In this document: positions 23,601-36,130 of the stretch, piece after piece | Layout: each line of letters begins with the position of its first letter | Numbering within the stretch: the stretch's first letter is position 1 | DNA from: Uloborus plumipes | Taxonomy: Eukaryota; Arthropoda; Arachnida; Araneae; Uloboridae | Length of the DNA stretch: 64,000 bases | Assembly: GCA_038373865.1 (NCBI GenBank) | Contig: JAXGGA010005149.1 | Location: 1-64,000 of the forward strand | Direction of reading: 5' to 3' | Made by a program: the position numbers and the translations under genes | The notes under the pieces: generated by a model | Database searches by the model: none | Seen by the model: the letters and a program-made list of their open reading frames with translations, nothing else | Told to the model about the DNA's origin: nothing

Positions 23601-26600
23601 TACAGTAAAATAAATGAAGGCTTCGGAAAACACAGTTATGCAAACGAATTCATCAACTTTTTAGTAAAAAGCGTCCTAACTAAAAACTCTAACTAAAAGT
23701 AGACTTTCATGGAATTTGTTTTCAGAGTCAGTCTGCATAAAGGCACCTATCAAAGTTACTAGTACCATCTTCAACCAAACCAGAAAAGAGTCTCTTCACC
23801 CATTTGTACTATCGACAATTACTTAATTTTGGCGGTATAGTATTGGTGTTTTTGGTCATTCTTCTATTTTTTCTCTATAATTTTGATACTCTTTATTTCT
23901 ATCGAGTTCAGCTTAATTAAGGACTAACAAGATAAATGATAGTTATTTTGATATTAAAAGAGATGTCTTATTGCAAAAAGCGGGTCCATTAAAATGGTTG
24001 TGGTAGATAAAACTGAAATTTGAAAAATAATAATAAATGTTAGCAAATAATTGCTTTGTTAATCACGGAAAAGGAACACGGCTGAAAGGAAATCCTTTAG
24101 AACAGTAAAAGTTATAGTTTGCTCAAATATTGTACACATTCTATTCAGATATTTATTTGAGTTAATAATGTGGCAACGCCGCATCTTCAAGAAAGTATTC
24201 TAAAGTATTATCAATAAATATACTCATCCCGTCTGAATTCACTTAATTAAAGAATTATGCTTATTTACTTCAGTTGCTAGGAATAAAGATCACATTGCTT
24301 TCAAAGCATTAAAAATAATCTATTTTTATTTCCTAATTCAAAAAATTCTAAGATAAAAACATCTGCTCCACATTATTTTAATATGCTCTTGGATTTTTTA
24401 CTGAAACGTTCTTTTCTATACAGATCACACACCGGTTTATTTAAATTAAGAAAAAAAGAAACTGTTTTGATACTTTATATGTCAAGGTCCTTTTTTGTCT
24501 ACTCTTAAACTTGAAGGGTAGTAAATTCCACAGAGGATAAGACATCAACAACAGTTTTGCTTTGTAAAACAGTTTTTACTTTTATATGCATGTGATAAAA
24601 GTCAAAACCTTCTTGAAATGATTTATGAACTACTTTAGACGTAGGAAGATACTCGTTTCATGGAGGAAAAGCTACCAAGAAGTAAAGTCAAATTTTCATT
24701 ACCACTATACTGATTCCCAATGTAGATTAAACTCTTCAAATTACTGACTAAATGTCGGTGGTAGTTACTCATTTAAAAAAAAAAAAACAATAAATAGTAA
24801 AGCATTAATTGGTTTTCGTATGCAAGACTGAATGCTCCTGTTTAGTAAAACTTTTTAAAAATATCTTTGAAATTTCAAACTGGATATGTTACATAGATCA
24901 TTTCATAGCTTACAAATAAAAAGGTTCATTACATTACATCCATTAAGGCTCTATTTCAAGTCACATTTTACCATTACTATTGTTCGTTTTGTTTGCTAGA
25001 TATCCGTCATAAAAAGTGCTTCATAAAATATTCCTTTTAATAATGTGGTATGAATGCTACATCAAGTATTTATAATTAGATTTTTTTTTCATAATACTTC
25101 AAGGGAAAACACACTGTTTTACACGATTTTTGGGCCACTTGATTTAAAATCCACTAATCTATCATCAGCTAGTTGTAAAACTGGGCTGACTTTTTATACT
25201 GTATTTGGTTTCCAACATAGACTTTTTAATGTATATATTTAATATTTTTTCTATTATTTTTTCTTTGATTGGAATTTACATTGCTTGAACTTTAAATAAA
25301 TTTTAGTCATTATCTGCATTTAGATTAGGACTTTAATAAATGCTGGATTGTTTTAATTATAGAATAATTTTGTAAAATATTTCCCTTTTTTGTTAGAAAT
25401 GAAAATAGATTTACCATTTATTTGTTTATACACTTTCATTTATTACTACTTTTTGTTTGGAAATGTAGTATTTTTGGAAAACAAATATGTTATACATTTT
25501 CAACGTTACAAACTAAATGGAGAAATTTAATATCACATGGAGATATTTAACAACATTTTAGAAACACAGTTGGAAAATACTAGATTAATAATACTGGTAT
25601 GACAGTAACGTTGCACCTTAAAGAATAAAACGTGTGTGAAGGTGTTTAAAAGGCAACACATTAAACATAGGGGTATTTTTTCCTTTTTCAATTCCTTAAG
25701 TCATTTATTTTGAAATACATAATTAGACTAATGCTCAAAAGAAGTATTTAGAAACAGCTATTGGGGGCACTTTTTCCGCAATAGGTAATAAAATCATCAC
25801 AGAAAATAGTTGCCGTGTTTTATAAAATTTTTTCCGTCAATATATATCACCATGTCAATGGCATATGGTTCTTGCTTTTGTGAAGCTGAGAGTACTATAA
25901 TTTCCATTCTCACAAGCTATTTTCCCCGTCTTTTAAAACTAAGTAAATACATCATAATAATAATAATAAACAAGAGACTGCTTTTGAACTGTAACATAAC
26001 AAAATGTTTTGATCTAATATAGGCTTGACTGACTTACTGTGTTCTCTTTCTGCTGTTAACTTATGAAATTGTAATGTGTAGTTATGTTTTGTACAAAAAT
26101 ATGATTTTTTATTTGAATTTTGTTTTTTTAAAAAGCAAACGAATTTGAGAAATTATTTTAGACCTAGATTTAATATCGAAGGAACATTGGTTTAGCTACT
26201 GTTTTGAAACTAAGCGAATTATGTTGCAAGCTTTACTAGTGTTAATGTATAACAAGTAAGATAACCCCTGAAACGCCCTTTGAAATATCCTTCTTTCTAC
26301 AACACTCTTTTTTTCTGAGAATTTGAAGCGTTCATATTTTGCATTGTAAAATTAACACAATTTACTCTATTTTGACACCATGAAAGTTTTTTTTTCACTA
26401 GAAATTAATGTCATTAGTTTTCTTTTTTCCCCTTTCCCATTTTTATCTTTAAGAGATTGGATAAAACTGAAAAAAATAAATAAATAAATAAAATAAAAAT
26501 TAAAGCTTTGTGCGAAGAAAATTGCAATGCTTTAATTTAAATGGCCGTTAGCTGTAATGTTACAACGTGACGTCATTTCAAGACACGCCTCCTCCTTTCT

Positions 26601-28060
26601 TTTACAAAATTTTGTTGACATTATGTCTTCCAGGTATTTATAAGCTAATTACAATAATTAGCTTACCAATATTCAAGTTTTCAAGCAACCAAAGTTTAGC
26701 AAATTTTCCTTATAACTTGCTTAGTTTTTATAAATGAAATGAATTTTACATCTACGCTAAAGACATCAGTACTTTTTTGAAATATCTGATGAAATGGTAA
26801 GCCTTATTAGCTATTTTTCAATTTATGAGGCCCCATTGCTATCTGAGCAAGGGTTTTCGTGTTTCTTGAAATGTGATAGTCCTTCACTTTCGAGCACATG
26901 CTATAATCAATTTTTAACAACCGTAAAAATAGTTCGCGTGAAATATCCAACTCGGGTTTCTTTAAAAACGATTTTGGAAAACGACGTATGACATGCGAAC
27001 GGTAATATCGTTTTACAAGGACATTTTAAATTGGTTGTAAAGAAAGTTATCACAAGTCCACATAAACTGACATGCAACTGCCTATGCTGGGGTTAAACAT
27101 TTAACATGTAGAATTTAAATTATTCGCCTTTTCATGCACACCGATATTATCAAGCAACAATATAGACATTTTTAAAAAAAAATACAACGTATAGATTATT
27201 TTAAAGATCAAACTACAATTAAATTGATGCATTTATTATTTTTTCTTTTAACTATTTCAAGCTAATTTCACTCTTGGAATTTGCATTGCCTATGACGTTG
27301 GATGAAATTATTTTTTTGGATATCGGTTTCAAATATTTCCTACATTAGTAGAAATACTTAAATACTTATTAGCAAAAAAGTTCCCGACAATTTAAATTTT
27401 GGCCAATTAAAGTATGTACTTGCATTGACAAAAGGCTAGAGTGAAGTAACTAAATGACTAGCATATTTTAACAAGGTACAAGAAAACAATTACTCTGTCA
27501 AAGTATATAAATTAGAATTTAACTAAATTAAAATGAACCCAATATCAAGAAAAAAAGAAGGAAACATCTGTTAAATATGATTGTTCAAACTTTTTTGTGA
27601 AAGCATTAAAGTATCTAAATCTGCTAGATTAATGTACTTTTTAGTGTGCAACGTATTATAAAAATTGCTGACGTTAAAAAAACACAGCAAAATTCCTTGA
27701 ATGAACTATATTTGATTTTGTGCTTCTTACGTCACAAGTCTAGTTTTGTGTTCACCACCATCTTATTGTGTTCAATACGCTTTAAGTAAAATGTTTTTAT
27801 CGCTGCAGCAAAGTAAAGCGTATGGAATAATAATTATAGTTATAAATATAATAATAATAATAATAATAATAATAGGAACAATAATAATAATAAGAACAAT
27901 AATAATAGTCATAATAATAATAGTAATTGTAAAATTTATGCGCCTAATATATGACCAGTAAAATTGTAATATTCGCCTCGTAAATATTAGGAAAGAAAAA
28001 TAAGCTTTATATAAAATTTTTTAAACATAAACTTTTTGTCATAGAGTGAATATTTAAATT
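23601..28060. other. AT-rich spacer with one microsatellite
   Basis: Non-coding. An AAT tract lies at 27,849-27,929 (listed separately). The open frame at 26794-26991 is mildly protein-like, but it has no boundary signals and no recognised family. Confidence 0.55.
27849..27929. repeat. (AAT)n microsatellite, interrupted
   Basis: AAT units interrupted by GGAACA, AGAACA and AGTC. Confidence 0.95.
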
Positions 28061-28393
28061 ACTAGCGGTACCCGCACGGCTTTGCCCGTGGTATAAAATT
28101 AAAAGTTCATTTGTAAAATAATTGATATAGCAGAAAAAATGCTCTATTTTAGTTTTATTCAACTATAATTCCTTCAAAGTGATATAAAGATCTGATATGG
28201 ACCCCACACTACTTAATTTTACGTGTAAATTTCTTAGTAGATGCCTTAAGTGCTAAAATAGTGCTTGGAGTGAGCAAGATAACAATTCAAACATTTGTAT
28301 CCCTAGTTTGCTACGAAACAATGCAAAAAAAAATGTTTTACAATGATTAATCTACTAAATATCATCGATTTTAACATCATTCAGTGGATTTTT

Positions 28394-28515
28394 CGCCAAA
28401 TATCGCCAACAGCGCCAAATTGAACCTAAATAAGAAAAAAAAAAAAAATCGCCAATTGGCGTCAAATACTTGGCGATCAAAAGCTTGGCGATATATCGCC
28501 AAGTGGTCGCGCCAA
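28394..28515. repeat. Cluster of nine CGCCAA/TTGGCG hexamers
   Basis: CGCCAA occurs at 28394, 28404, 28413, 28450, 28497 and 28510, and its complement TTGGCG at 28456, 28470 and 28485. Two palindromes result: CGCCAATTGGCG and CTTGGCGATATATCGCCAAG. Further GCGCCAAGC copies lie near 28,860 and 28,912. This is far denser than chance in AT-rich DNA. Confidence 0.8.
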
Positions 28516-28951
28516 TTCATATCACTTTTGTTAACCAATTCATATCACCTTGCATTGAAAACACTGATTTACCCGATAAATGGGGTAAAACACCCCCTTG
28601 GAACATTCGAATGCATTCCCAAGGGAGATGGACAAAAATAAGCCAAACGAGAAAATAAGAACAATTTTGTTGATAACAGGAACCAACAGAAATCTTACCA
28701 AAGTTTAAAAGAAGAAGAAAGTTTTCTTTCCTAGCTTAAAAAACAAAACAATACATTTTCCGAAATGAAACACTTAAAAACGATGCAATATCGCAATTGA
28801 TACGATATTTCGTTAATCTGTGCTTTAGGTACCCTTTTCTCGCTAAATGAACGATAGGCGCGCCAAGCGTGGTAAACTTAGCTATTTTGCGTAGTTGACT
28901 TTTTGAAAACGCGCCAAGCAGGGTCCCAAAGCATCTTCACCGGGAAAAAAA

Positions 28952-29239
28952 CAGGGTTGCCAGAGAATTGGAACAAAAAAATACTACGCCTCCTCCAAAA
29001 AAAATATTACAAAATACTACTGTTTCCAAACGTTGCCAAAATCAATGTTGCTGAAATGCGAAATCTATGAAAATGAAAAAAAAAAAAACCGCCAAATCTT
29101 TTAATTAAGTCATTAGTGTATTGGAAACAGGGTTGCCAGAAAAATACTACGCTCCTTATTTGGGCCGAAAAAATACTACCGTAGAATCAAAAATACTACG
29201 TCTGGCCCTAGCCTACGAAGATTGACGCTGGCAACCCTG
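28952..29239. mobile_element. hAT-like MITE with CAGGGTTGCCAG termini
   Basis: The ends are perfect inverted repeats CAGGGTTGCCAG and CTGGCAACCCTG. The flanking octamers GAAAAAAA (28944-28951) and GAAAAAGA (29240-29247) match at seven of eight positions, the length hAT elements duplicate. A second CAGGGTTGCCAG lies inside at 29128, followed by a second AATACTACGC stretch. So this may be a 112-bp copy inside a larger one, or an internal duplication. Confidence 0.6.
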
Positions 29240-29700
29240 GAAAAAGAAAGAAACAAAAATAAGTATGAACACGTAACCATAGTAACAACATGAAAAGTTG
29301 ATTTCCTTTGATAAAATAATTAATTTTATCTCTCTTTTTAAACAAATTTTATTCTAAAGCTCAACCATTTTAGAATCGTTTGGCTTGCTTTACTGAAGGT
29401 AAGCCTTGAATTTCGGGATTCTAAAAACAATTGTTACAGCTCTCCTGATGATCGTAGAAACTTCGAAAAATTTTCATTTTGTGCAGAAAATTTCAAGCTT
29501 TCGAATGACATAAGACTTGAAAATGTGTGTGAAATATTTCTTCCCTATTTTATCGAATTTCCGCTAAGAATTCGAATAGAAAAAGAACGAAATGGAATTT
29601 TCGAAAAATCGCTTCGAGGTGCAAAACTACATGCTACAAACTAATTTTGTACCAAGTGGCATGAAAATCGACCGAACGGTTTTGGCGCTACGCGCGTAAC

Positions 29701-29750
29701 AGACAGACAGAAGGAAAGACAGAAGGAAAGACAGAAAGAAAGAGAGACAA
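29701..29750 (+). repeat. (AGAC)/(AGAA) tetranucleotide tract
   Basis: Imperfect AGACAGACAGAAGGAAAG units that form part of the right end of the surrounding repeat. Confidence 0.85.
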
Positions 29751-29777
29751 ACTTTCAGCTTTATTATTAGTAGAGAT

Positions 29778-32629
29778 GACAGATCTTGCTCGGAGTTCAT
29801 ACACTGGTCTCCAAAAGTTAAGGTACAATATGTTTTCCAATGATCACTAAAATAATGGCATAGCAATAAAATGTATATATAGTTGATATATTTGAATTAT
29901 ATAATAAGGAACTTTAAAGAAAAAGTATGATAAAAGTGATAAAAAACACTTTTATATCACAGAAAAGAACAGATTGATGAGTGCAAATGTCAGGCTTTAT
30001 TAATTGTGTACGTAAATGATCTTGACTTTTAAATTTGCAAATTATGAATCTAACGTTATGTTGACTTTTGGCTGTTGCTGACATTGCGTTAAATATAGTA
30101 GAGTCTAACGATGTTTAGGATATGCCGTTTGCTCTGTTCGATTAGAGTGCGGGTTTTTGAGTAAATTGTAACTAAGTAGTCAGAATCTGATGCTGCTAGA
30201 CGTCGTAATGTGTATACCAATGTGATCTGAGCACTTAATCAAAGTCAATTATGTGCTCAGATTCCAGGCTGATCCAGAGCGAAACACCGACAAAAATATG
30301 CGTCCCCTTCAGACCTGGTGTCCGGTATACCGGACATCAGCTTTGAACAGCTGCTAATCATTTAATAATTGATTAAATTACTTGATTTTTTTTTTTACAG
30401 TTTACTCTTGACATTCTGTATATTACCATCTGTGCAAAAATTTTCAGTTTTGGAATTGGCAACATTCCAAAATATGGATTGGAAGATGGGATTTGACTCG
30501 TTTTGCCAACGATAGATTTTTGTCGAAAAGGCGACCTTTTTTTCTGATTTTTTTAAAAATATATAATCTTTTATTTATCGTTTCAAATGCTTATCGTTTT
30601 GTTATTATTTGGAGAATATTTTACGATTAAGTTTGAGTAATGTTTCAGACTTTTTTTTGCTGAAATATTAATTTCAAAATATGTATCTTGAAAATTGGAA
30701 ACGTCATAACTCTTTTAATTTTTTACTCACAAGCTTGAAATTTTGTTTGTGAGATGCTCTTAGCCATAGTACTTTGTGTACCAAATAAAAACATTTTTGG
30801 TTAACTATTTCATAATTCCGACTGAAGGGGTTAGAAGAAGAACAACTTCCATCCTACAGCTCCTTCGAGACATCTTTCTGCCAACTGGTAGAAGAATCCC
30901 TACTACTCAGCATAGGCATCAACTTCTAATATCAGTAACAAATCTGCTAACAGTTTGTTTGGATTTTCATTCTCTCATAGATATGCATGATTGACTTTTA
31001 TAAAACTTTTTATCGAAATCTATGATTATGTCTGCTTTGTTGATCTAAATTTTTGGCATGGAATAACTCCATTGAGCTAACTCAAAAGCAATGAAAAATT
31101 GCTTTGAATCCAAGCAACCTCTATGAGGTAAAATCTTGCTTCGATAAGATCGAAGCGAACACGGTTCTATCTTAATATGATATAATTATTTAAGGACCTT
31201 AAAGGAGAGACGAAAAACAATCATAAAAATATAATGCTGCGTACAAAAAACTATCTGTTACGAATAACTTACAAACAAAAAAGTTCTCACATGCTCTCCC
31301 ACCTACGGAGGTTAAATCAGCATGAGTCAATGTCTTCTCCATGATAACCTCTGTCTTGGGCACAAATGAACTTGAAACTTAAAGCCCATGTATTTACTTT
31401 ACCTAATATAGATTGCACACAGTTTCATCTAATATTCAGAAATCCTCTTGTAATGCCTCTTTCTCAATTTTTAAAATGTGTATTACAAAAAATTTTGCAT
31501 TTCTTATTAAATCTTGCTTTGAAATAAATCCTTCTAATCTGGATCCTTTGGTTCTAAAATTAATCCGAATCGTTATTGAGAAACTGCTGTTTTTCAAGAT
31601 TATCTGCTGAAGATATAACAACAAAAGAGCACTTTTTATCACATTCGTTCTTATGACGTAGTTACATGTTTTTATGCACCAAAAAGGGGGGTGGGGCTCA
31701 AACCAATACAGATAAACGTTTAAAGATTTTATATTTTCAGAGAAAGACAGTTAGTACTTTGAGAATTTATCTTCAATTCTTTTAATCTAAGTTTCATCTA
31801 CGTGCCTAAAAAAAAAAACCTTTAAATTTCTGTAGGTTTATTTTTGATCAGAATTGTCTTATTGTCTTGATCCTTAGGTCTTCGTGAGATTGCTTATAAC
31901 CCGTTTTTTTCAATCGAGAAACAATGCCATGGGAGTTCTGTGAATGACATAACCGATGCTCAAAGTAACTCATAATACAAGTTTGACTTCAGATTTTCTC
32001 CTTCACGAAATTATCTCATTTTTCTCTAAGGAGCAAAATAAATTGGAGAACGTGACGCAATTATTTGCAAGCATTACGAGAGCTTCAAAATAAATGGTGT
32101 AGAAAGAAGCTACCTAAATTATAGCTTTTCACAAATGGTAAAACATACCTACTTGCAGTGTTGTATGTACTCAACTTCATGCAAAATACTTGCAATGAGA
32201 TAAAAGTTTACGAGAGAACTGAAATTTTGGGTCAGATTCAATGAGATAAGTAATTGATAGAAAATAAAGGAAAAAACGCAGCCTGAATAATCAAAAATGA
32301 ATACAGGACACAGGATCTTGTATAAAAATGCACCATCTTTATTTGAAGTCCCTGGAGGAATACAATCTCGCAGTAAAGCTTACACATTTCTCATTACACC
32401 TTAATGCATCTCTGGGTCTAGAATTTTAGTAAGCCCTACTTTGAAGAAATGATGTACATGTACAGCTCAAGCTGTCTCCTTATATTATTCCATAACTGGG
32501 ATAAATGTTGAACAGTTTTACACGTTTGTAAAACACGGTTCAAAAGCATCAGCACACAATGTCTCTGAATTATTATTCACCGTTGTCACTAGAACATTCA
32601 TTTATGAGGAGTAAATAACTTAGGAAGGG
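29778..32629. other. AT-rich spacer with two small inverted repeats
   Basis: Non-coding. ATCTGAGCAC (30225-30234) is inverted at 30253-30262, and TGTCCGGTATACCGGACA (30319-30336) is a perfect 18-bp palindrome. The short open frames at 30776-30994 and 31413-31610 have no convincing signals. Confidence 0.55.
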
Positions 32630-32780
32630 GGTAATAAGTTTGACGTGTCTGTTTAAATGTGTATCTATCTATCCGAGGGATTCTATAGCACCGAAACGGA
32701 TGGGCCGATTTTTTTTTTTCTCGAAAGGATTGTTGATCGAGAATACTCTTAGTTAGGTCGCGTTTTTGGGTGTCATTAAT
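32630..32780 (-). mobile_element. Fragment related to the 28-29.8 kb repeat, reversed
   Basis: TGTGTATCTATCTATCCG followed by GCACCGAAACGGATGGGCCG and ATTTTT is the reversed counterpart of the CGACCGAACGGTTTTGGCGC and AGAC-tract end at 29,660-29,750. Only this terminal portion is recognised; the rest is lost or too diverged. Confidence 0.4.
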
Positions 32781-33031
32781 CGATGTAGATATTAATAAAG
32801 AGCCTCTATAGCGATTTTTGAAGTGTAAACATACTTGAAAATTTTGCAAAATAGTACCAAAAAATATTTTTTTTTTCTGCTTCCGATGTAAAGTGTTTAA
32901 AACTTCCATGTCATTTAAAATTTGAATTAAAACATGTTTTAGAAGATTTGAAATACGGCAAAGCCTTTATTTGCGCGATTGAAAACCATTGACATTGTTG
33001 ACCGACAAGGAAAGAAAACTTAATGATTTAA

Positions 33032-33535
33032 CCCATTAATGCCTGACTCTTTTTTCCAATGATATTTTGTATACCGGTTACAAAAAGTGTTTAATGGACA
33101 GGAAAAATAATTAAAAATCATGCAAAAATAATTTTTTATTTAAAAAAGAAAAACCGTCCCTAAAAAGTTACGCTAGGCCCCAAAGGGTGCATGCTTTTTT
33201 CACTATTTTTTTTCTGACTACGATATAATATTAAAAAAGACATTTTATAAGAAGAAATAAAAGCAGCAATTAACATATACTGGGAATCTGGGAATAATTT
33301 TAAAAACTTGGCTTTTTGTTTTTGAGATTGTAACCGATGTAATTCTTGGTAACGATCATAATAAAACGGCTACAGTACACACTGTACAATGGTTATGTGC
33401 TGTAATCTGTTAATAATGAATTGAAATAATACCGAAGTAATAATTGAACACTATTATTTGGTTGAAATGTTCATTTTTGGAAAATTCACATACTTTTTGG
33501 ACCGTCTCTAAAAAGGGACGCAAGGCATTAATGGG
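33032..33535. mobile_element. piggyBac-like MITE, second copy
   Basis: It begins CCCATTAATGCCTGACTC after a TTAA (33028-33031) and ends AAGGCATTAATGGG. The right-hand TTAA has decayed to ATTT. It aligns end to end with 20,192-20,688. The inner word CCGTCCCTAAAAAGTTACGC (33154-33173) followed by TAGGCCCC copies the terminal word CCGTCTCTAAAAAGGGACGC with small changes. Confidence 0.75.
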
Positions 33536-34298
33536 ATTTTATATGTTGCCAATTTCATTCTTTCAACAATTAAAATACTTATAATTGATTTTAGTACATT
33601 TTATTTAAAATTTTTTTTTAATTTTCCCTCTTTATTCTACTTTGCGACTAGCAAATTTTACCAGTAGGGATTATCTTTCCTTTTCCGTGTTTACCATGTC
33701 CTCTCGAAAGCAGTTAAATATGTTTAAATTTAAAATGCTTTCTGATCAGTGAAGTTTGTTTTAATATGAGGTCGGTTATCAGAGTCAAATTCTTTTTTTT
33801 TTTTTTCAATTTAATTTTAGGACTTCTCTTTAAACAAGGCTCAAATGAAAACCTAAAAGTGGATTGTTGTCTGCTTTCAGGTAAAAGTGATGTGTGTTAA
33901 GGTACACGTACAAGAGCAAAAGGGTACGCTAATTACACTTATTATTTACGGATACACATTATGCTTCGTGTTACTAAATCATTAATTGGCCGCTGTTCCC
34001 TGCAATTTACAAAACTCGTACCATATATCCGTCTAAACAATTACACTAGGGTCCCGACGCATGCGTATGGTAGGATAAAGACGCCCAATATGACGATTCC
34101 TCCTAATGCGTGGGGCTAATGTTTATTTTTGTTTTTATTTGTTTATTTTTTGAATTATTATTTACTGATTTATTTATTTTATATATACATGCATCTTTCA
34201 TTTACATATAATGTTATAACTAGTTGTTTAAGAGTTGATACTTCGTTTCGTTACCAGAAACGGTAGTCCAAACAACAGTTTTCTATTTTACAGGTATT
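33536..34298. other. Spacer with a low-repeat, less AT-rich stretch
   Basis: From about 33,890 to 34,120 the sequence is of higher complexity than its surroundings and contains CATTAATTGGCCGCTGTTCC and GACGCATGCGTATGG. No open frame or repeat is seen. It might be a regulatory element, but nothing proves it. Confidence 0.35.
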
Positions 34299-35234
34299 TA
34301 GGGGAATGTGGGGCAAAGTGAAATAATTAAGTTCACTTACCTGCTTTAAAAGGTACAAATGAGAAATTTGCTCTATAAATTATTGTGCATAAAGAATGAA
34401 TACGGTATTTTGTAATACAACTTCTGTTGAAATATTATTTTTCATCTTGGGCAGTTATTTTGTACTTTCAAAAAAATGTGGAAAATTTTCACCTCAAGAA
34501 ATTATGGAGCAAAGTGAAAAACAAACTATTTTTGTTATAAAAATATTTCTATTCGACGGTTAACAGTAATTTTCATCAAATTAATGCGTAAATAAATGAT
34601 AAAAATAATTATTTTAATGGAAAATAAATGAATACGTATATAAATGAATAAAAATGAATTAATTAATATGTGAGAAAAAATAAATGAGTGAATAAAATAG
34701 GGAATGAATAAGAAAATGAATTAATGAATGATAAAATAAGTAAATAATTAGGTAAAAGAATGTAAATATATAGTAAATGAAAAAAATACGTACGTGATTT
34801 AATAGATGAATGAATAAGTAAACGAAATGAACTATTTCACTTTGCCCCATCCACTTTGCCCCGCGTGCACGTGAAAAATTATATTAAATATTTAAAATAC
34901 AAAAAATTGCCTAATATAAACTTAATGAGGACTGCAATGGACATCAGTAGATACCAATTAATAGTTTAAGTGATAAATACAAAAATTTTGTCATTTTATA
35001 ATAACAAGAAATATTTTTGAAACCCCCCGAATTTTTTCAATAAAGATGTCACATTTTAAAACGGCTTGTGTATATTTTTTCGCTGATCTTTGGAGCTACA
35101 TATTTTTTTACAGGAATCAACTATATATCTAAGAACATAGTTAAAATTTTGCTGGATAAGTAGTGCTGCAAACTGTTAAAATACTTTACCATTGCACTTT
35201 GCCCCGCTATTTCACTTTGCTCCACACTCCCCTA
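34299..35234. mobile_element. Non-autonomous TIR transposon (AGGGGAATGTGGGGCAAAGTG type)
   Basis: The left end reads TAGGGGAATGTGGGGCAAAG then TGAAAT; the right end is its inverse with two or three changes, finishing ACACTCCCCTA. The word GCAAAGTGAAA recurs inside at 34509-34519. TTTCACTTTGCCCC and CACTTTGCCCC lie at 34835-34862, and another pair sits at 35194-35223. Between them is an AATGA-rich tract (34,620-34,830). No transposase is encoded and no clear target duplication is seen. The superfamily is not assigned. Confidence 0.65.
34620..34830. repeat. Imperfect (AATGAATA)-type low-complexity tract
   Basis: Repeated ATAAATGAATA-like units, much mutated, inside the surrounding TIR element. 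Confidence 0.7.
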
Positions 35235-36117
35235 CTTTCACAGTTCCGAAATTTGTTTAAAATGCTAAAATAAGCTCTTTTCACCATTCGCATACATTGA
35301 AAACTATTGCCTTTTATATTACTATTTCTTCGATCTAAATGCTACGTGTTTTTTCCATATTTGCTCAATATCAATCAAAATTAATATTGATGCATGTGTT
35401 TCAGAAAGAAAATTTGGCTGAAGAGGCGCGTAATATATGTTAGGGCGCCATATCGAGTAAAATATGCAATATGAGGAGGCGCAGGTTTCTTTTTCTTCAT
35501 AAAATAAAACATCGAGTAGTGAAAGTGAAGATGAAAATGGTGCTGTGTGTGTGATTGCACAGGATCATTTCGCATGATCTGTGAGTGAATAGTAGATTTT
35601 GTGCCAAAATGACCTAAATAAGGTAATGAAGACTTCTCTGGTAATCGGAAAAAGGAATATCCTTTGTTCTCAGTACAAATAATTGTTTTATAAAATCCAA
35701 GTTGTTATTTTCTAGTGTTGTTGTGATGCCCTATAATAGGAGCCAACCAGTGTAAACACAAATTCTCGATTTTTAAAAGCATCCAAATTCTGTAAGAAAA
35801 CTTTTGGTTTAAGTGTTTAAAATCAAATTATCCCAGTAATAAATTCGTGAATTTAATTTCACGTTCAATATGAATATTTTTTCTTTATCATGTCAGTTGT
35901 AAGAGACAGAATTAAAAGGCACCCCGTGTTTATTACTTGCACCCTTTACCCTACGATGAAGTGTATTAAAACTAATGATAATAAGTTAGTGGCACTAATC
36001 AAAACACATTGGGATTGGTTTTCTAACGGCGTTCTGATTCAAGTTACCAAAATTGTGGTTGAAAACTCACTCTGGTCTGACGTACTAAAAACCTAAATAG
36101 AGAACTCACTGTCTTGC
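35235..36117. other. AT-rich spacer, no gene seen
   Basis: Non-coding. The open frame at 35890-36096 starts with ATG but has no further support. No repeats were recognised. Confidence 0.5.
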
Positions 36118-36130
36118 AGTATAAAACCAG

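Larger units (their letters stand above)
28061..29777 (+). mobile_element. Retroelement-like repeat starting ACTAGCGGTACCCG
   Basis: The left end ACTAGCGGTACCCGCACGGC plus CTTTGCCCG, and the right end with AGACAGACAG units and CTTTATTATTAGTAGAGAT, are the two ends of a repeat type I associate with many arthropod genomes. The segment GACCGAACGGTTTTGGCGCT before the AGAC tract recurs in related form, reversed, at 32,640-32,760. No reverse transcriptase is visible, so this is a non-autonomous or decayed copy. Class (LINE-derived or other) is not certain. A hAT-like MITE is nested at 28,952-29,239 and a CGCCAA cluster lies at 28,394-28,515. Confidence 0.5.

Noticed and set aside
32598..32909. 103-codon minus-strand frame
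   Set aside because: It covers a fragment of a dispersed repeat and has a lysine- and phenylalanine-rich composition without a domain.
34659..34850. Minus-strand open frame rich in leucine, isoleucine and histidine
   Set aside because: Translation of the AATGA-type tract inside a transposon.
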